Of a DNA stretch of 64,000 bases, positions 31,493 to 44,698 are shown one piece after another. Within the stretch, counting starts at the first letter, position 1; each line of letters starts with the position of its first letter. Source of the stretch: Carettochelys insculpta. Lineage: Eukaryota; Chordata; Testudines; Carettochelyidae. The stretch lies in contig NC_134138.1 of assembly GCF_033958435.1 (NCBI RefSeq), positions 29,914,598 to 29,978,597 on the forward strand, read 5' to 3'. The notes under the pieces were generated by a model, which saw only the letters and a list, made by a program, of their open reading frames with translations, had not been told where the DNA came from and ran no database searches. Position numbers and translations under genes: made by a program.

Positions 31493-33680
31493 CACACATT
31501 TCTGTAAAGAAGGCTGCTTTGTCATTATAAGGCAAAATTGTGGTGTTGCTGGTTTTTAGTGGGGCAAGGTCCCTCAGTCCTGGTGCTCAGGGGTCCACAG
31601 CACAATAGCTTATCCTCATCACTAGTATTCTGAGAAGCAGCCAGCTTGAAAATGATGTATTTTCACTTCAAAGGACAGAGTATGGAGCTCTCAACTCCTC
31701 CTGGAGTAGGTCACCTTGCTACAGTAGTTTCAAGTGTTCTTAAGCTGAAATTCAGCATGGAAAAGTAAATACATTTCAAGTCTTTCCTAGGCTGTCTGGA
31801 GATCTGATCTGAAAAGTGTGGGTTGGTGAAGGTATCTGACCAGTCACGCATAGATTTTCCAGGCATCACAATGATGTGTCCTGGAGCAGCAAATATTAGA
31901 CTCAGCATCTTAATTTCCTGTGGGCTGAGTCACATCATGGGGTTCAGTTTATTCATAGTTCCTGGAAGATTTTTATCTCATGTGATATGAAAGTGTATAA
32001 TGACCCCCAAAGAGGTCCAAATGGTGTGCAAGCAATTAAAAATATCAGCTACAATGAGTACAATAACAGATTGCAGCCGCAGTATGCTCCTGGGGACAAC
32101 ACCGTCTCAGATCACCCTAGCTAAGGAGAGAAGATAAGACATTGAATAGGAACAGATCCATCAAGTCCATCAAGAAGTTGTGCCGTTGATTCAGAAAGTA
32201 TCACTCTTTTCTCTGAGACATTACTGAATTACTGCCCCAAGCACTAGAGCAAGCGATGAAGCGTGATCATCAACCATGTTAAATACTATAGCTCGTAGCC
32301 ACTGAAGATTTCACTGGCTAAGGACTGAACTAAGGCTCCAAACATAGTTATAAGGTCACTGAGCAATTTAATGTGCTGTCTTCAGTGTCAAAGAAAAATG
32401 TAGGTACTCATCCACTCAAATCATTAAAGCCCCCAAAGCATTTTTGCCAGCAGTAGAGCAGCAGGCTTCAGCTTCCTGATCCAGTGCCAATGTAGGTAGT
32501 TAAAGCCTGACTACTTCTATTTGCCATGGAGTTTCATTGGGAAGAATTATTCTTTTCCGCTTCTTGCCCTGCAGTAATTGGGTCCTCTTGCTGTGCACTA
32601 TCAAACAGCTACTGCATTCTGTATCAGAGATGGCTGCATACCAGTTTGGGGTGAAGGATTTTCAGTCTTTATTCCTGCGAATAATCTTTAGCTATGTCAT
32701 TTGTTGCGCTGAAGTCAATGAAACGTCTACTTATGTGAGTAAAGTTTGCTAGATTAGCTGATAGTTTTTCATACTGTCCTACAAAATTTTCATAACAAAA
32801 CCAGAACTGGGGTGAAAATGTATTGGTTCCAAGTTTGTTTTGATCAAAAACTTTCAGGTCAGAATTGCTTACAGTTTTCAACAGCAGCATTTATCTTTAG
32901 ACTTGAAAGCATTCACAACTCAGTGGTTTTATATTACATGGTATGGCTTGGATTTCACATTTTGGTTTCTTGGGTACAATAAACTGCAGAATTCAAGAAG
33001 AAACTCAGGGTTGTGAGCATAAATGAACTGAAACCAAAAAGTAACTGAACTCTGTAGCAAACTTGTTAGTTTTGCAGAGTTCCATTTGCATATCAGTTTA
33101 GAGCTGTAAAATACTTTGGGATGAAATATACTGTAAAAAAAAACAATACTTTATTGTTGTTATGTTAATTCTTCCTGATGATGTCTTTTTATATAATTTA
33201 ACTACTATTCACAAAGAAGCAAAGCATTTTGGGTCTTTGATTCTATTCTTGATGACTAATAGTTCCAGAAAAGAGAAATTGGCTCAGAAGAAAATTAGAT
33301 GTGTATTAGCAAAGGTTGAAATGCCCATCTCCTCTGAGCGTGGGAAGGTTTGACCAATATGGAAATGGCAACCAGCTCCCCTGTGCTCAGAGGGATCATA
33401 ACCATAGCAGAGGATCTCAATATTGGTTCAAGGGGCTGATAGCAGTATGGGAAGAGAGCAGGTTCAGTGGGGGCCAGGTGGTGGGGGACCCAAGGCAGCA
33501 TGCTGACAGTGGGGCCCTGCTCATGGGCAGTGGATGATATTGTCAATTGGAACATGGGGTCCTGAAGGTACAGGGAACAAAGCAACCACCTTGCCCTCAG
33601 CCTGGGCCTGTATGGGGAATCTTCTGAACTGTGTCAAGGATCAGCACATACCATAATAATGAAATATTTTGCATTTACAC
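31493..33680. other. anonymous sequence
   Basis: No confident repeat, RNA or coding feature. Short runs of A at 33135-33143. Confidence 0.45.
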
Positions 33681-33684
33681 AATG

Positions 33685-33855
33685 TTTATCCGCTCTAAAG
33701 TGTAAAGTATCATTAGCCTATTTAAATGTTGGGGAAACAGAGATACACATGGCAGTGCTAAGTGACTTCCCTCATCCTGCACTAAATCACATCTCCTCAG
33801 AGGCTTGTGAATCCAAAGCTGTCTACCTGCAGCCCCCCACTGCCTTCTTCGCCCA
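33685..33855 (-). mobile_element. MIR-like SINE fragment
   Basis: Inverted order 'gtatcattagcctatttaaa', 'ggggaaacagagatacacat', 'gtgctaagtgacttccctca', then 'cttgtgaatccaaagctgtc'. This is a typical degraded MIR-like SINE. Confidence 0.5.
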
Positions 33856-35670
33856 GGATGAAAAGGGAAACATGAAGTGGGCTGAAGTTGCTCAGTAATA
33901 GGAGCAAGGGTAAAACATGGAACAAAACCACACAGGATGAAAACAGCAGGAGCCACACTTCATAGCTACTGTAGTTTGTGCCTGAGCAATGAAATGTACT
34001 AGTGGGAAAGGGGACTTCAATAGGCATATTTTAAAAAAATACTTACCACTGTGAGCATATACATGCATTTGTTTCCAGATGCAGTCAATATCTAAAGTGG
34101 TGTGTTGGGGGTGGGGGAAGGGGTAGGTTTTGATGTACAGCTCTGGTGATCACCCATGTCGGATGAGAGGCACCCTTTAACACTGAGCTGTCAAAGTAAT
34201 ATCCACAAATCATTCAGGATGGCATCGCTGGTGGATAGTAAATATTTTATACCTTATTGAAAAATAATATTTCTTCTTCTTAAGCATTGCCTTTGGGCAA
34301 CTTTGAAAATAGCCTTTGGGGAATTCATAAAAAGAACTGATCCCCTAATGCCTTTAAAGCTTTTGTCACATTAACTCCCCAAAGTGCTGCTAAGGCACAG
34401 ATCATATCTGCTCAGTGTTTAATGTGAATAATAATTGAAGGGGAAAATTTTTCTTCTGGGATCCGGGATAGGGTCTGTCCTGTGTGTCTTCTGTGCAGAA
34501 CTGCTCTAAATACTGATGGGCAGTCTGTATGTGGGTCTTGTGAGCAGGTAACCTGGGCTTGCCAGAGTGGAAAGAAGACAAAGTGTATAGAAGATCAGGC
34601 TTGGAAGCTGAGAGGAGAGAGAGGTTTTTCTTTTCATGCTGGCCTCACTGTAGTCCATTGTTTTACAAGGACCATTTATCTGTTTATCTCTCTTCTTTTT
34701 CTTCACAGTGTTGTTCTCATTTTATGGCCTCCCACTATGCTTTACCTTAACACAGTGTTACTGGTAACCCTGAAACGATATTGAAAGCATGATTTCAATA
34801 TAAAAAAAATCCTATAAATTGCAAAAAATCTCCAGTTCTCAAGGCCTAGGCGCTACTGAAGTGGAGCTGTGATACTGGTCATTTTGGAGGGCTTTCAGCA
34901 CACCTACAATGCATCGCTGTTCTCATCAGGCTCTTTGGAAGGCTTGGACCACATTTTCTGGTTTAGGGTTGCTGTCTCGTGGATAAAGGACATAGAATAC
35001 ATCATCATGGATGTTGGTACATGGTCTGAGTAGTCTTCTGTTTTGTAGCATCTCCAGGAGAGAAAAACAAGTTTTAGTGGCTATAAATAACTTATTAAAG
35101 AGTCTTTGCAGACTGCTGCTCCTGGACTATTTTTCTACCAATAAAAGTAGGTTGGGCTCACCTGGGTAGTCTTCTGTTCCCTGGAATGATGGGAGAAAAG
35201 CCTGAGCTGTCCATAAGCTGTAGTGCTCCTGAAACTCCCAATGGTGTGAAAGCACTGCATGTTTAGTGATTACTACTGCTGATGGTGGTATATATTTAGT
35301 CAAGTTTCATTTGCTGTCTCTATTATTCCAAGCAAGGTTGGTTTGCCATGAAATGCCTGGAATACAAAGATTATAGGAAGAAGAAAAATAACATGATACC
35401 CAGTACGTTGCTTGTGAAACCTTGCTAACGCTCTGCCCTGTGACATTACTCAAGCAATATTTCTAATGTGTACTCTTCCCTTACAAACATTTAATGGAGT
35501 CTTGAGCCAGCAGATAGCTGGGGAGTTAGATTTTCCATCTGAGCCTGGCAAGTGTCTCCGCCACCAACATTCAGTCAACATTTCCACCTGCTTTCCCTGG
35601 AATAAAGTTTTTTTTTTCAAATGTCTGAAGCCTATTCACAGCTCTTAAGTTCCATTCCTAGTAAATTTCC
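33856..35670. other. anonymous sequence
   Basis: At 34280-34450 the sequence is complex and AT-rich with no repeat hallmark. No protein-like frame was found. Confidence 0.4.
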
Positions 35671-35674
35671 ACTA

Positions 35675-36326
35675 TACTCATCCCTTGCAATACAAGCACA
35701 ATCGGTTCCCAACTTTCTGCTCATAGGCAAAAACTTGTAAGAGGGACACTAAATTATCATTAAAATACATGTAAAAGTCTCTGATGCATTCCAACTGCTC
35801 ATAAGTCAGTGAAGGAGTGGCAGCATGTGATGCTGCTTTTGAAAGGTAAGTGAACTTTGGGTTTGTGGGGGGTTGGAGAGGGTTACAGGCTGGGGGCAGT
35901 TTGGGGCCATGAGCAGAAGGGAGGGTTAAAACCTGGTGATGGGTTGGGTCTGTGGAGCAGGTGTGGGGGGTGCAGGCTGTGGCGGGTTGGATGTGCAGAG
36001 CCAGTGGGGAGGAAGGGGTGTTCAGGCTGAGGAGGAGGTGTTCAGGCTGCTGCAGGTTGGGTCTGTGGGGCTGGCAGGGGAGTCAGGCTGGTTGGCTGTT
36101 CGGGGCCTGCGGGGTTTCAGGCTGTGGTAGGTTGGGGCTGTGGAGTTGGTGGGGGTTTCAGGCTGTGCCAGGTTGGGTCTACGGGGTGGGGGTGGGGGTG
36201 GGGGTGGGGGGTTAGGCTCGTATTAGCAGGGTGGACTTCACTTGCCTAGTGAACAAAAGTAAGTATACGTGCCCCTCATTTTAGCGTGTACTTGTAAGTA
36301 AAGTACTTGTTTAATGAGGGATGAGT
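35675..36326. mobile_element. unclassified element with inverted ends, filled with G-rich repeats
   Basis: ACTCATCCCT at 35675 is exactly inverted at 36317-36326. The match continues weakly inward (ACAAGCAC against ACAAGTAC). Between them lie at least four copies of CAGGCTGYKGYRGGTTGG (35972, 36042, 36118, 36159) and a GGGGTG tract (36184-36211). No target duplication was found at the flanks. It may be a DNA transposon that captured a minisatellite. The superfamily is unknown. Confidence 0.45.
36184..36211 (+). repeat. GGGGTG tract with G-quadruplex potential
   Basis: Four to five consecutive G-runs of 4-6 separated by single T, at the inner right side of the TIR element. Confidence 0.8.
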
Positions 36327-39300
36327 GTGCGGGCTAATCAATAATCAAATTGAAATCCCAACTGACAAACAGCACTGATCATGGGGGATGGAAATATGAC
36401 CCTAGAATGTGCAAATGTTTAAACATTCTGGATGGCTTTGAGTCCCGATGACAGACAAAAAAGCGATGGGTGTGGTATAAGTGATGGGTGCTTGAGCAGA
36501 ACAGAAAAGAATGATACATATAAAAATAGTCAAAGTTAAGACTTGCCTGGCTACTGCTGGCATTTAAATTCTTAGTGCTGAATCTACCCATGGCAACACG
36601 CACTCCTGCAAAACTCTTTCAAGTCAGTGAGATGTCATGAGCGGATAGCAGGGCAGAATTTGGCTCATTATTCTCCTTCACTAAGCGCTGTTGCGTGGTG
36701 GAATGTGAGACTTATTTATATGGCTCTGGTACAGCAAGGTATTCAAGAAGGTGCCTTGTTTCGAACGTGTGAGCTGCATCATGGAGGAACTGTTCTGAAA
36801 TGTATAGCTGTGCTCCTTGGCAGCTGTGGGTGAAGTTTCGCTCTGTGTGAGTGTGGGAGGCAGGCAGTGAAGAGGTATGTGTTGTGACCCTATGAGACAG
36901 AAGTTGCCATGTAAATGTAAGATACCATTAGTCATTATTAGATACATGGTTGGACACAGTAATTTCATTTAGCAGCAGGTTTAAAAAAAGATCAGAGTGT
37001 TGCCTGGTTAATGATTGTGTGCTAATTATATTGACTACTTAAGAATTCCCTGTTAAAATGCTGAGGTTTGACAGGTTCTTGCCCCAGGATCAGGCCTGGT
37101 ATTATTAAAGTTCCTGTTCATTTGGGACTCCTGATGTGCACAGCTGCAATTCTGACACTTCGCAAAGTCCTTCTGTATTTGTAATAGCTTAATTTCTACA
37201 GCTAGCAAAGCCACAAACAGTCTAGCTCAGCTGGTGGCATAGAGATAACACACAAAATACATCTGAACATTCATATCACCCCTAGCAGAACAACTTGAAA
37301 TGTTAGTCATTATCTTCCTCGTCACCTTCGTCTTCCACCTCATGATCACCATTGGTCATCATCCTGGCATCTTCCATGGATACATCTCTCCGTCCCAAAA
37401 CACATGGGCTGGGATACAACTTTTATAAAGTGCTATGCTGATACAATTATGCCTAATGCACAGTCAGTAGAGTTTTCTGTCCTCTCCTTTAGTATTTCCT
37501 CACCCTGCTAATGGTGGGCTGCCCTTCCACCAGAGCTTACTAGGCCTTTACCTTCAGCTTATTAATAGATACATCAGTTAGTTACGGTAGCACTCTTGGG
37601 GACAGGAATTTGTGGATGTTCTTATGCTAAAATATCCGAAAGTTGGTATGTTCCTATTCCTGTGATTACCTAGAATCAATTTATACAAAAATCCCCTAAA
37701 CATAACATGGCTGTTTTCCCAAAACTTTGGGTAATTCACGCATGCTAAGACTCAAAAAGCCTTCTGCTAACTGCTCAAGCTAATGTCTTGTGAGTTCCAG
37801 ACCCATAGGGGTCTTGTCCTACTGCTACTTAAAGTACTTTTAAGCTAGCTCTGTGTGCCACATACATGCTAGGACAATTGTTTTAAAACAACAGTATAAC
37901 AGGATAATGGACATTATTTTACATTAGGTTGTTGTGCCATGTCATCATGTCTTCACTAATCAATGAAAAACTACATCACTCTAATATTCAAGGGCGTGTT
38001 GAGGAAACTAATTAGGTTTCCAGACCAGCTGTTGGAGAAGTTAAGATGTCAACTTTGTTAAACTAAACCAGTCAGATTAGTTATCTCAAGAGCACAGATT
38101 TTAGCACTGGTGCTCAAATGTTGCCCCATACCTGGGACAAGCCCCTGCCTCCCTTTGCAGATAGAATACATTGGGTATGATGGTACAAAGGCAAAAAGGA
38201 TATATTTTTTCAAATGACAAAACATAATATTTAATTGGAGATGAGTTTTTAAAGTGAGCAATTGTTCCTCTAGAGCTTCACAGGAGAAAGGAAATCATGG
38301 TTCATGAAGAGTTATAGCCTGAATTTGGAAAGATAAATAATTATTATCACTAAGTAGATTTTTGGATGTGTCAATTTTTGGGTCCACAGCTTAGTGTACA
38401 TGAATATGACTTGCATTTTAGAAGTTGTGTGTACCTTCTGAAAATTAGCCTCTTTCACAATGTCTGAGTCTGGGCACTCTGAATCACTGGTCACTTACAA
38501 AAACATTAGTCCTCTCAGTGGGCTTAATGTTCTTTGGATCAGACCTTTAATAATATGGGAAGGATAACTTAAAGAACTGTAAAATCAACAGCAAGGAGCC
38601 TTTTCCACTCAGTCCTTTTAGAATAGGGCCAGCCACGTTGGCCAGGTTTTATGTTAAATAATGAAAGCACTTATGTTAAATGCATCACAATGAATCATAA
38701 ACCTATTCAGGGTGATATTTTATAGCACCGCAGTCTCACAGCTATGTATGTTTTTTAAAAAATAGGTTTTAAATTACAAGTGCTTTATACAACTCATTCG
38801 TAAACTCACAAGTACTAGGTACAGCAAAGGTATCTGTATTTCAATGTTTATCTGAAAACAGAATATTATTTGCAAATTGCTCAGGAACAGAAAAAAAAGT
38901 TAAAATGATGGAGAGTGGCATAAAACAGATTTATAAATATTGTGTTAGCAAAACAAGCAGGCTGTGTAATTCTCATATCTTAACAGCATTACAAAATACC
39001 CACAATAAAAGAAATGCTCTTTTCTAGTGAAGCATTATATAGTTCCCTTCACGGATTTATATTAAAGTATTTGTGCATGAATACTCTCCTTGTTAGGAAA
39101 CAATTAAGATGAAAATGTTGTCCTTTCTGGGAGCTGCTTTCATTCTGATGGAGGGTGTTCTTTTACTCAAAGTTTGTTTCCAAAGCGATAGAAAAGAACT
39201 GCACGCAACAGTATTGGTCTCAAATTAAAATATTCTTGGATTAGAAATTTCCTATTTAGGAAACCACAAGTTTTTATACGGATCCATGTCACGTGGTTTT

Positions 39301-39495
39301 GTTTTGTGTAAGAGCTGACGTAAAGTAAGTCACGATAAAGATAAACTCCTTATGTTGGGTAAATAAGGGGCGGCTGAATTATTCATTGTCAATAAATAAA
39401 TGATGACTGTGTTGCCTCTTAATTTATGGTACACAAATTGATCTGGATAGTCAGCCATACCCACTTTCCTTCCTAACTAGATCTCCTCATGCCAT
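36327..39495. other. anonymous sequence; one short acidic frame
   Basis: No repeat is recognised with confidence. A short acidic minus-strand frame at 37313-37430 is discussed under findings. The part 38880-39440 is AT-rich, complex, and holds a CACGTG E-box (39291) and TGACGTAA (39317). Confidence 0.4.
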
Positions 39496-39499
39496 GCAG

Positions 39500-39780
39500 T
39501 GGAGCTGACAGTCTCACTGTGGCACCTGGACAAAGGGTGGGGGGCTTGCTGCTCCCTCCCACAGGGTGCCAACCCTCAGCACCACCTGCACCATGGCATG
39601 TCCCTCTCCCAGCCCTGAGCACTGACAGGAGCGTGCCACGTGGCACTCCAGCAGTGATCTAAAAGAACTGGGACTCCTGCTGCCACTGCTGTCACACTAG
39701 CAGTGGTGCTGGTTGGGAGCCTTAGAGACTTTGAATCTCTGGCCCTTGGGAATGTCATGCCTCCCTGCCTGCCCGCTCAG
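39500..39780. repeat. GC-rich palindromic repeat family, copy E
   Basis: It contains 'gggactcctgctgccactgc' and 'agcagtggtgctggttggga', matching the inverted core of the family. Otherwise diverged. Confidence 0.45.
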
Positions 39781-40124
39781 CAGGCCTGATGCTATGACAT
39801 CATTCTCACACGCTTTTGTGAGGTGGAGAAGAGTTATTGTGTCTCTTTTACAGATGAAAACCTGGGGCCCTGACCCAGCAAATTAGCTAGCCACACGATC
39901 AGTTACATTACTCACAGGCTTAAATAAAGGCATGTTTTGAAATACAATGTGAAATCAGACCAGGGAAACAAAATCCCAGGAAATTAGAAACCTAAATACC
40001 TTTACAGATCTGGGCCTATATGGTTATGTCTATTTGACTTGACTTATTGACTTAAATGCTTGTACTCTTGGCTGACTCCAGGAGTACCCCAGTAGTTGTC
40101 CTTCAATCTCACTACAGCATTATT

Positions 40125-40415
40125 GCTAAATAAGATATTTTGAAACAGCTATTTCAAAATATCTTATTTTGAAATAACATAGTTACACACAAAATGTATT
40201 TCAAAATAGCATTTCTGGATGCCTAGCACTCGTTGGAAATAGTGCCATTGGATGCCATTATGGCTTAATTTGAAGTAACACTATTCCTCCTGCAATGAGA
40301 TTTACTGATTTCAAAATAAAACACTTGCAATTTCAAATTTATTTCAAAATAGCAGGTGCTTAGTTTGGACGCTTGCAAAATTATTTTGAAATAACTCTGA
40401 AGTGTAGACATAGCT
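40125..40415 (+). mobile_element. Harbinger-type MITE, TTTCAAAATA family
   Basis: It shares 'tatttcaaaatatcttattt', 'ccattggatgccattatggc' and several TTTCAAAATA words with the inverted copy at 15474. The right end, complemented, reads GAGCTATGTCTACACTTC. The left terminal repeat is missing. The 141-codon minus-strand frame over it is not a gene. Confidence 0.65.
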
Positions 40416-40419
40416 CTTG

Positions 40420-41835
40420 ATTCCATACAGTCACATAGGCTGTCTGTGGCACACCAGATTCTTGAACCCAGATTTCTTTTTCTAATCCAGTACTTTGACT
40501 TCAAGCTCATGTTTCCTCTCCTTAGATCCACTTCTGGAAAAGTGGTCAGGGTGGAAATGAGAGGGCCTACTACAGCTGTTTTCCTTATAGTGAGAGTCCT
40601 CCAGTGGCATGAGTTATGGCTAAGGCAAAAGCTGCTATAATGCAGCTGAAGATCTGGACCTAATTTCCTATTTTGGAAATGGATCGCCAAAGAATTGTCG
40701 CTGATTAGGAGAGTCTCAGTGAGTTCAATTGCCTAAGAAGTCAGTTTGCACTTCACTTGCCACAAATCTCTCTTCCCGAGGCTAAGAAAAATGCAAAGAC
40801 CAATAAAGAGATTGTCAGTGAAACTGATGGAAGTGCAACCAACAACACTTGTTTATTGAGAGCACTTCATTATCCTCATCTAGATAATGCCACAGAGGTG
40901 AACTGTCATGCCAACTCCCAAGTGTTATGTTTGTTGTGCTTATTACATTTCAGTTGCTAGCCACAGCTCTACAATTCTTTGTTATAGTCTTACTACCTGG
41001 ACTGGAAAAGCATGACCAGTAGACAGGAGGAATACTGCCCCCACCCCCAAGATTTTTCAGAGCATAACAAATTCACTGGCAGAAGAACACGTTCCTGCTA
41101 GTTTCTTTGACATCAGGCTCCATCCTGCAGATCATGGACATCGATGTCCCACAGTTGTGGATCCTCGTACATCTTCCATATGTAACTTCATGCCAAATTT
41201 ACTGAATTATTTGGTAGCACTGTGTTTGTTGATTTGTGCTAAAGCCATAATAGAACTCTGTATCAAGTAATCACAATTCCTTTCCTTTCAGTACAGATTT
41301 TATGCCAATAGCAGAAAAAACAGCCTTGCCATGATTAATTTCACTGCTAATAAGTTTTGTACTGGCCACCATGCTTTTGAAATCCAAACCATAATTTTTC
41401 ACAAGGGAGAAGCTGCAGAGTGTGGTCTTTACACTTCCTGGTTTGAAGAGGCATAGTGGTGGGATGATGATGGCATTTGGGAACCATTTCATCACTTCCT
41501 TACAGTGACGCAAATCAGGTGTAACTGTGATCGGGGTGTTACGCTGATGTAAAACCGGTATGTATGAAAGGAGTACCAGCCTTCATAGATTCTGGAAGAC
41601 TCAGCTTGCTTGCAAATGTAATAGATAGCTAGGCTACCTATGTTGCAATATGTAAGCAGTTGTGTCCTGTAGTATATTTCAGTGTCCTGAGCTCTTTTCC
41701 ACCATAACTGCCTTTCTAGCAATGAGATTCCTTTATGAATTTCTCCTATTGGAGCTGTTCCGCTGTGTATAAATAATAAAATATTCACTAAGCTAAAACA
41801 TATGCAATGATTTACTTCCTAGCTCACTGTTTAGG
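40420..41835. other. no recognised feature
   Basis: Anonymous. Short 'ggtgtaact'/'gatgtaaaacc' words at 41518-41560 may be a remnant of a short palindromic repeat. Confidence 0.4.
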
Positions 41836-41839
41836 GCAC

Positions 41840-42095
41840 TTGTCTTAGACGCAGAAGATGAATGTTCTAGTCCCCTGTTCCTATTAATACTTAATTATTT
41901 CTATGAAGTGGAACAGTTCCAATAGGAGAGAGAAAGAAAGCCCCTGTAGCATAAGGTGTTCTGATATGAGCCTAAGAGGACTCAGATGGGAAGTGACAAA
42001 CCTATATCCTTTGCCAGGGTGGGAAATTGAACATCCATTTCCTACAGCTTGTGTGAGTATTTTAACCAGTGGGCTATTGGGTAAAAGGCCAGCAC
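41840..42095. mobile_element. repeat with two inverted tRNA-like heads
   Basis: The left end has a tRNA-like head on the plus strand ('tttagggcacttgtcttaga', then GTTCTAGTCCCC). The right end has one on the minus strand ('gcccactggttaaaatactc', then GTTCAATTTCCC). A second element of this design lies at 61400-61545. It could be a SINE with inverted dimer heads or two facing SINEs. Confidence 0.5.
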
Positions 42096-42099
42096 CTGT

Positions 42100-44690
42100 T
42101 CCTGTTCTTGTAGGGCCCAACATGGTATTCCAAAGGGCTTCTGAGAACCCCTGCCAGAAAGGCAGGAGGATGCCTAGGGTCCAAGAACACAAGTTATGCA
42201 GGAGAATATCTAAAGTCTGTGAATGCTGCCAGTGCTAAATGGGTGTTGGGGCTGAGCTCCTGGATGGTGTCAGAAGTGAGGCAGCTGAACAGAAGTGGGA
42301 TGCCTAAATCCCTCTTGTAAATCTGGCCCTATATGAAACTAATTGTCAAATTCCTTTCAGCTTCCTGCAAAATGAGCAGCTGAAGATCCCCGGAACGTCT
42401 GACATGGACAGATTGATTCATAATAGACAGCACGGCTCACATGACTATTAATGTACAAAATGGGCACACAGACATTCTGAAGATGTGAGCCAATGAACTG
42501 GTCATGTTTTATGAATTACTAGGCCATCAAACTACTGCCATGGGACCGCTTCTGTGAAGCTGGAAACAGGAAGCAATACAGTACACATATGGCTAAGCAG
42601 CACAGCGTCTCCAAAGCTTGTCTTGTTCACCAACAGAAGCTGATCCAATGACAGAGAAGTCACCTCACCCACCTTGTTGTTATAAATGTTGTGTGATGCA
42701 TTTTAGTAGATGCCATGTAGTCCAACAATACTGGCAGTGTGGTGGAAGTTGTTGCTGACTGTACCAGGCTGATAGAACTGCTATGAACCTCGTGCCTTAC
42801 AGTATTGGTAGATAATACTGGTGAGAAGGCGTTAATTGGTTCTGTTGACTCACTGAGACAGGTGGCTTGTTATCCAGGGTAAGGTTGCTCTGTCAAGGGG
42901 ACTGAAAAAGTAACCTGAGATGCAGTCGTACCTGGGGAAAAACCCTGAACTGATCTTTGTTATGTTATGAGTAATTTATTTGTTTAATAAAGGAAGGGTC
43001 TGTGAGTTTCTGACTCTGCCTAGTGTGTAGCAAACTTTATTCTGGCGCACTGCTTTGGTTGGGTAAGCACATGCTATCACTGCCATACAATAGAAGCTGG
43101 CCTCTTTAAAAATATTTTTATAGAAAGGTAACCAGGGTAACACGATCATTTTGTTAAGAAGTAAAGTCTGATTCACCGCTGCATAACTCTAATTCTGTGC
43201 TGGTGTCATTTCAGTGGAGTTACACTACAGCAACACAGAGGTGAGTCAGGCAAATAAATAACACAATAGGTGCCATTCAGTGTAAAATAATTTGTGGAAC
43301 ATCCTGAGGAAAATGTCTATTACAAAGATTTGTAAAGAATGGTAGGGACTTCTGAAATTCTCTGCAGAGACAGTCAGGCTTTGCTGAAATCAGTTTACTA
43401 GGAATTCCTGGAGGTACAATATAAAAGAGCAAGGCTTTCACAAAGAACTAATATTGTATGGCCTGGATTCTCCTTACTTATCCATTGATTTTATCCCAGT
43501 TGTTCTCTTCATTGACCAGCATGGGTTACAACTGATTTAACAATGTAACTCAGAGCAAAATTAGGCACATAATTTCTTACAAGTGTGAATGAGAGCACAG
43601 TGATTCTGGTTTTCCTGCCTAAACTCCACATAGACTTTTAGCTTACCACAAACTGGTATTGGTTCATACCAACATAACACACATTAACAAATAAAAAATT
43701 CCTCCACGCTAAGAATGCAGCAAGAGTGGAATCTTGGTGTGGAGTATATATATTAAGCCATACGTATTTTTCCTATCAGTTTGTGTCAGATCACTGGGGA
43801 GAAGTCCATCCTCTGGTTCCCAAAAGGAATTTACAGATGTTAATTGTTCCATTTTTCTTGCTGCTGATTTGGGAGCGGTCTCGTCAGCCGAGGAATGTGT
43901 ACATGATTAGGGTTCAGGGTCAATAGTGAGGGTGGGGTGGGACACGAGGGTAGAAGTTGAAAGGGCAGCACTGTTGGATCTGGAAAATCAAGTGGGAAGG
44001 AGGTCATCAACTGCTCAGGCTAATACATGATGTGGTTCATTATTATTACTTGAGGCAGCACATGTTGATTTAAATGCGGAAGCTTAGCAAGCATGCTCTC
44101 CCCGCCCCCGCCCCCCCCACAAAGGGCTGCAGCCTGTGGGGAATTAGTTCTTGCCTTCAAGAGATGTTCTACCCTGTAAGGCAGGAGATTTATGTTAGCG
44201 ATAAACATAAGGAGCAATTGAAATGTACCAGACACCAATGGCAGATCTCTTCTACACTTACATATTATGGTAAACATTTGAAATATGTGTACCAGACTGC
44301 GCCTCACATTCCAGGAGCATTGCGTGCTCTTGGGCAGTAGCGATGATATAATTCCCTCAGACTCCCACCAAGCTGCTCAGTAACGTCTGAAGAGGGTAAG
44401 GGTAAGGGGAAATCAAAGCCACAAAATATTAAAAGATTCTGCAGTGCTGTTGAATGGCTTAGTGATGCACTAATTATACGTGTTCAACCACACTGGCATC
44501 ACATTACTGCCTCTTGCAGGAGCCACAGCTGTTCACACAGGTTCTTTTCCTCACTGACAGACACGTGCCACGCACAGGACGGGACATATTAAACTGCTAC
44601 AGTACTAATAAGATTTTTAAAGCATAAAGGATCTGGACACAACCCCATGAGCTGTTGCCCTGTTACTCCTCCCTCTGGGACTATAACTAT
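42100..44690. other. mostly anonymous; a possible LTR-like stretch
   Basis: At about 42640-43010 a TTATAAATG word and, about 300 bp on, AATAAAGG could be an LTR-type promoter and poly(A) signal, but this is weak. A C-rich run lies at 44099-44120. No gene was found. Confidence 0.35.
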
Positions 44691-44698
44691 AGCTAGTA

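Noticed and set aside
40265..40690. 141-codon minus-strand frame
   Set aside because: It lies largely over a non-coding MITE.
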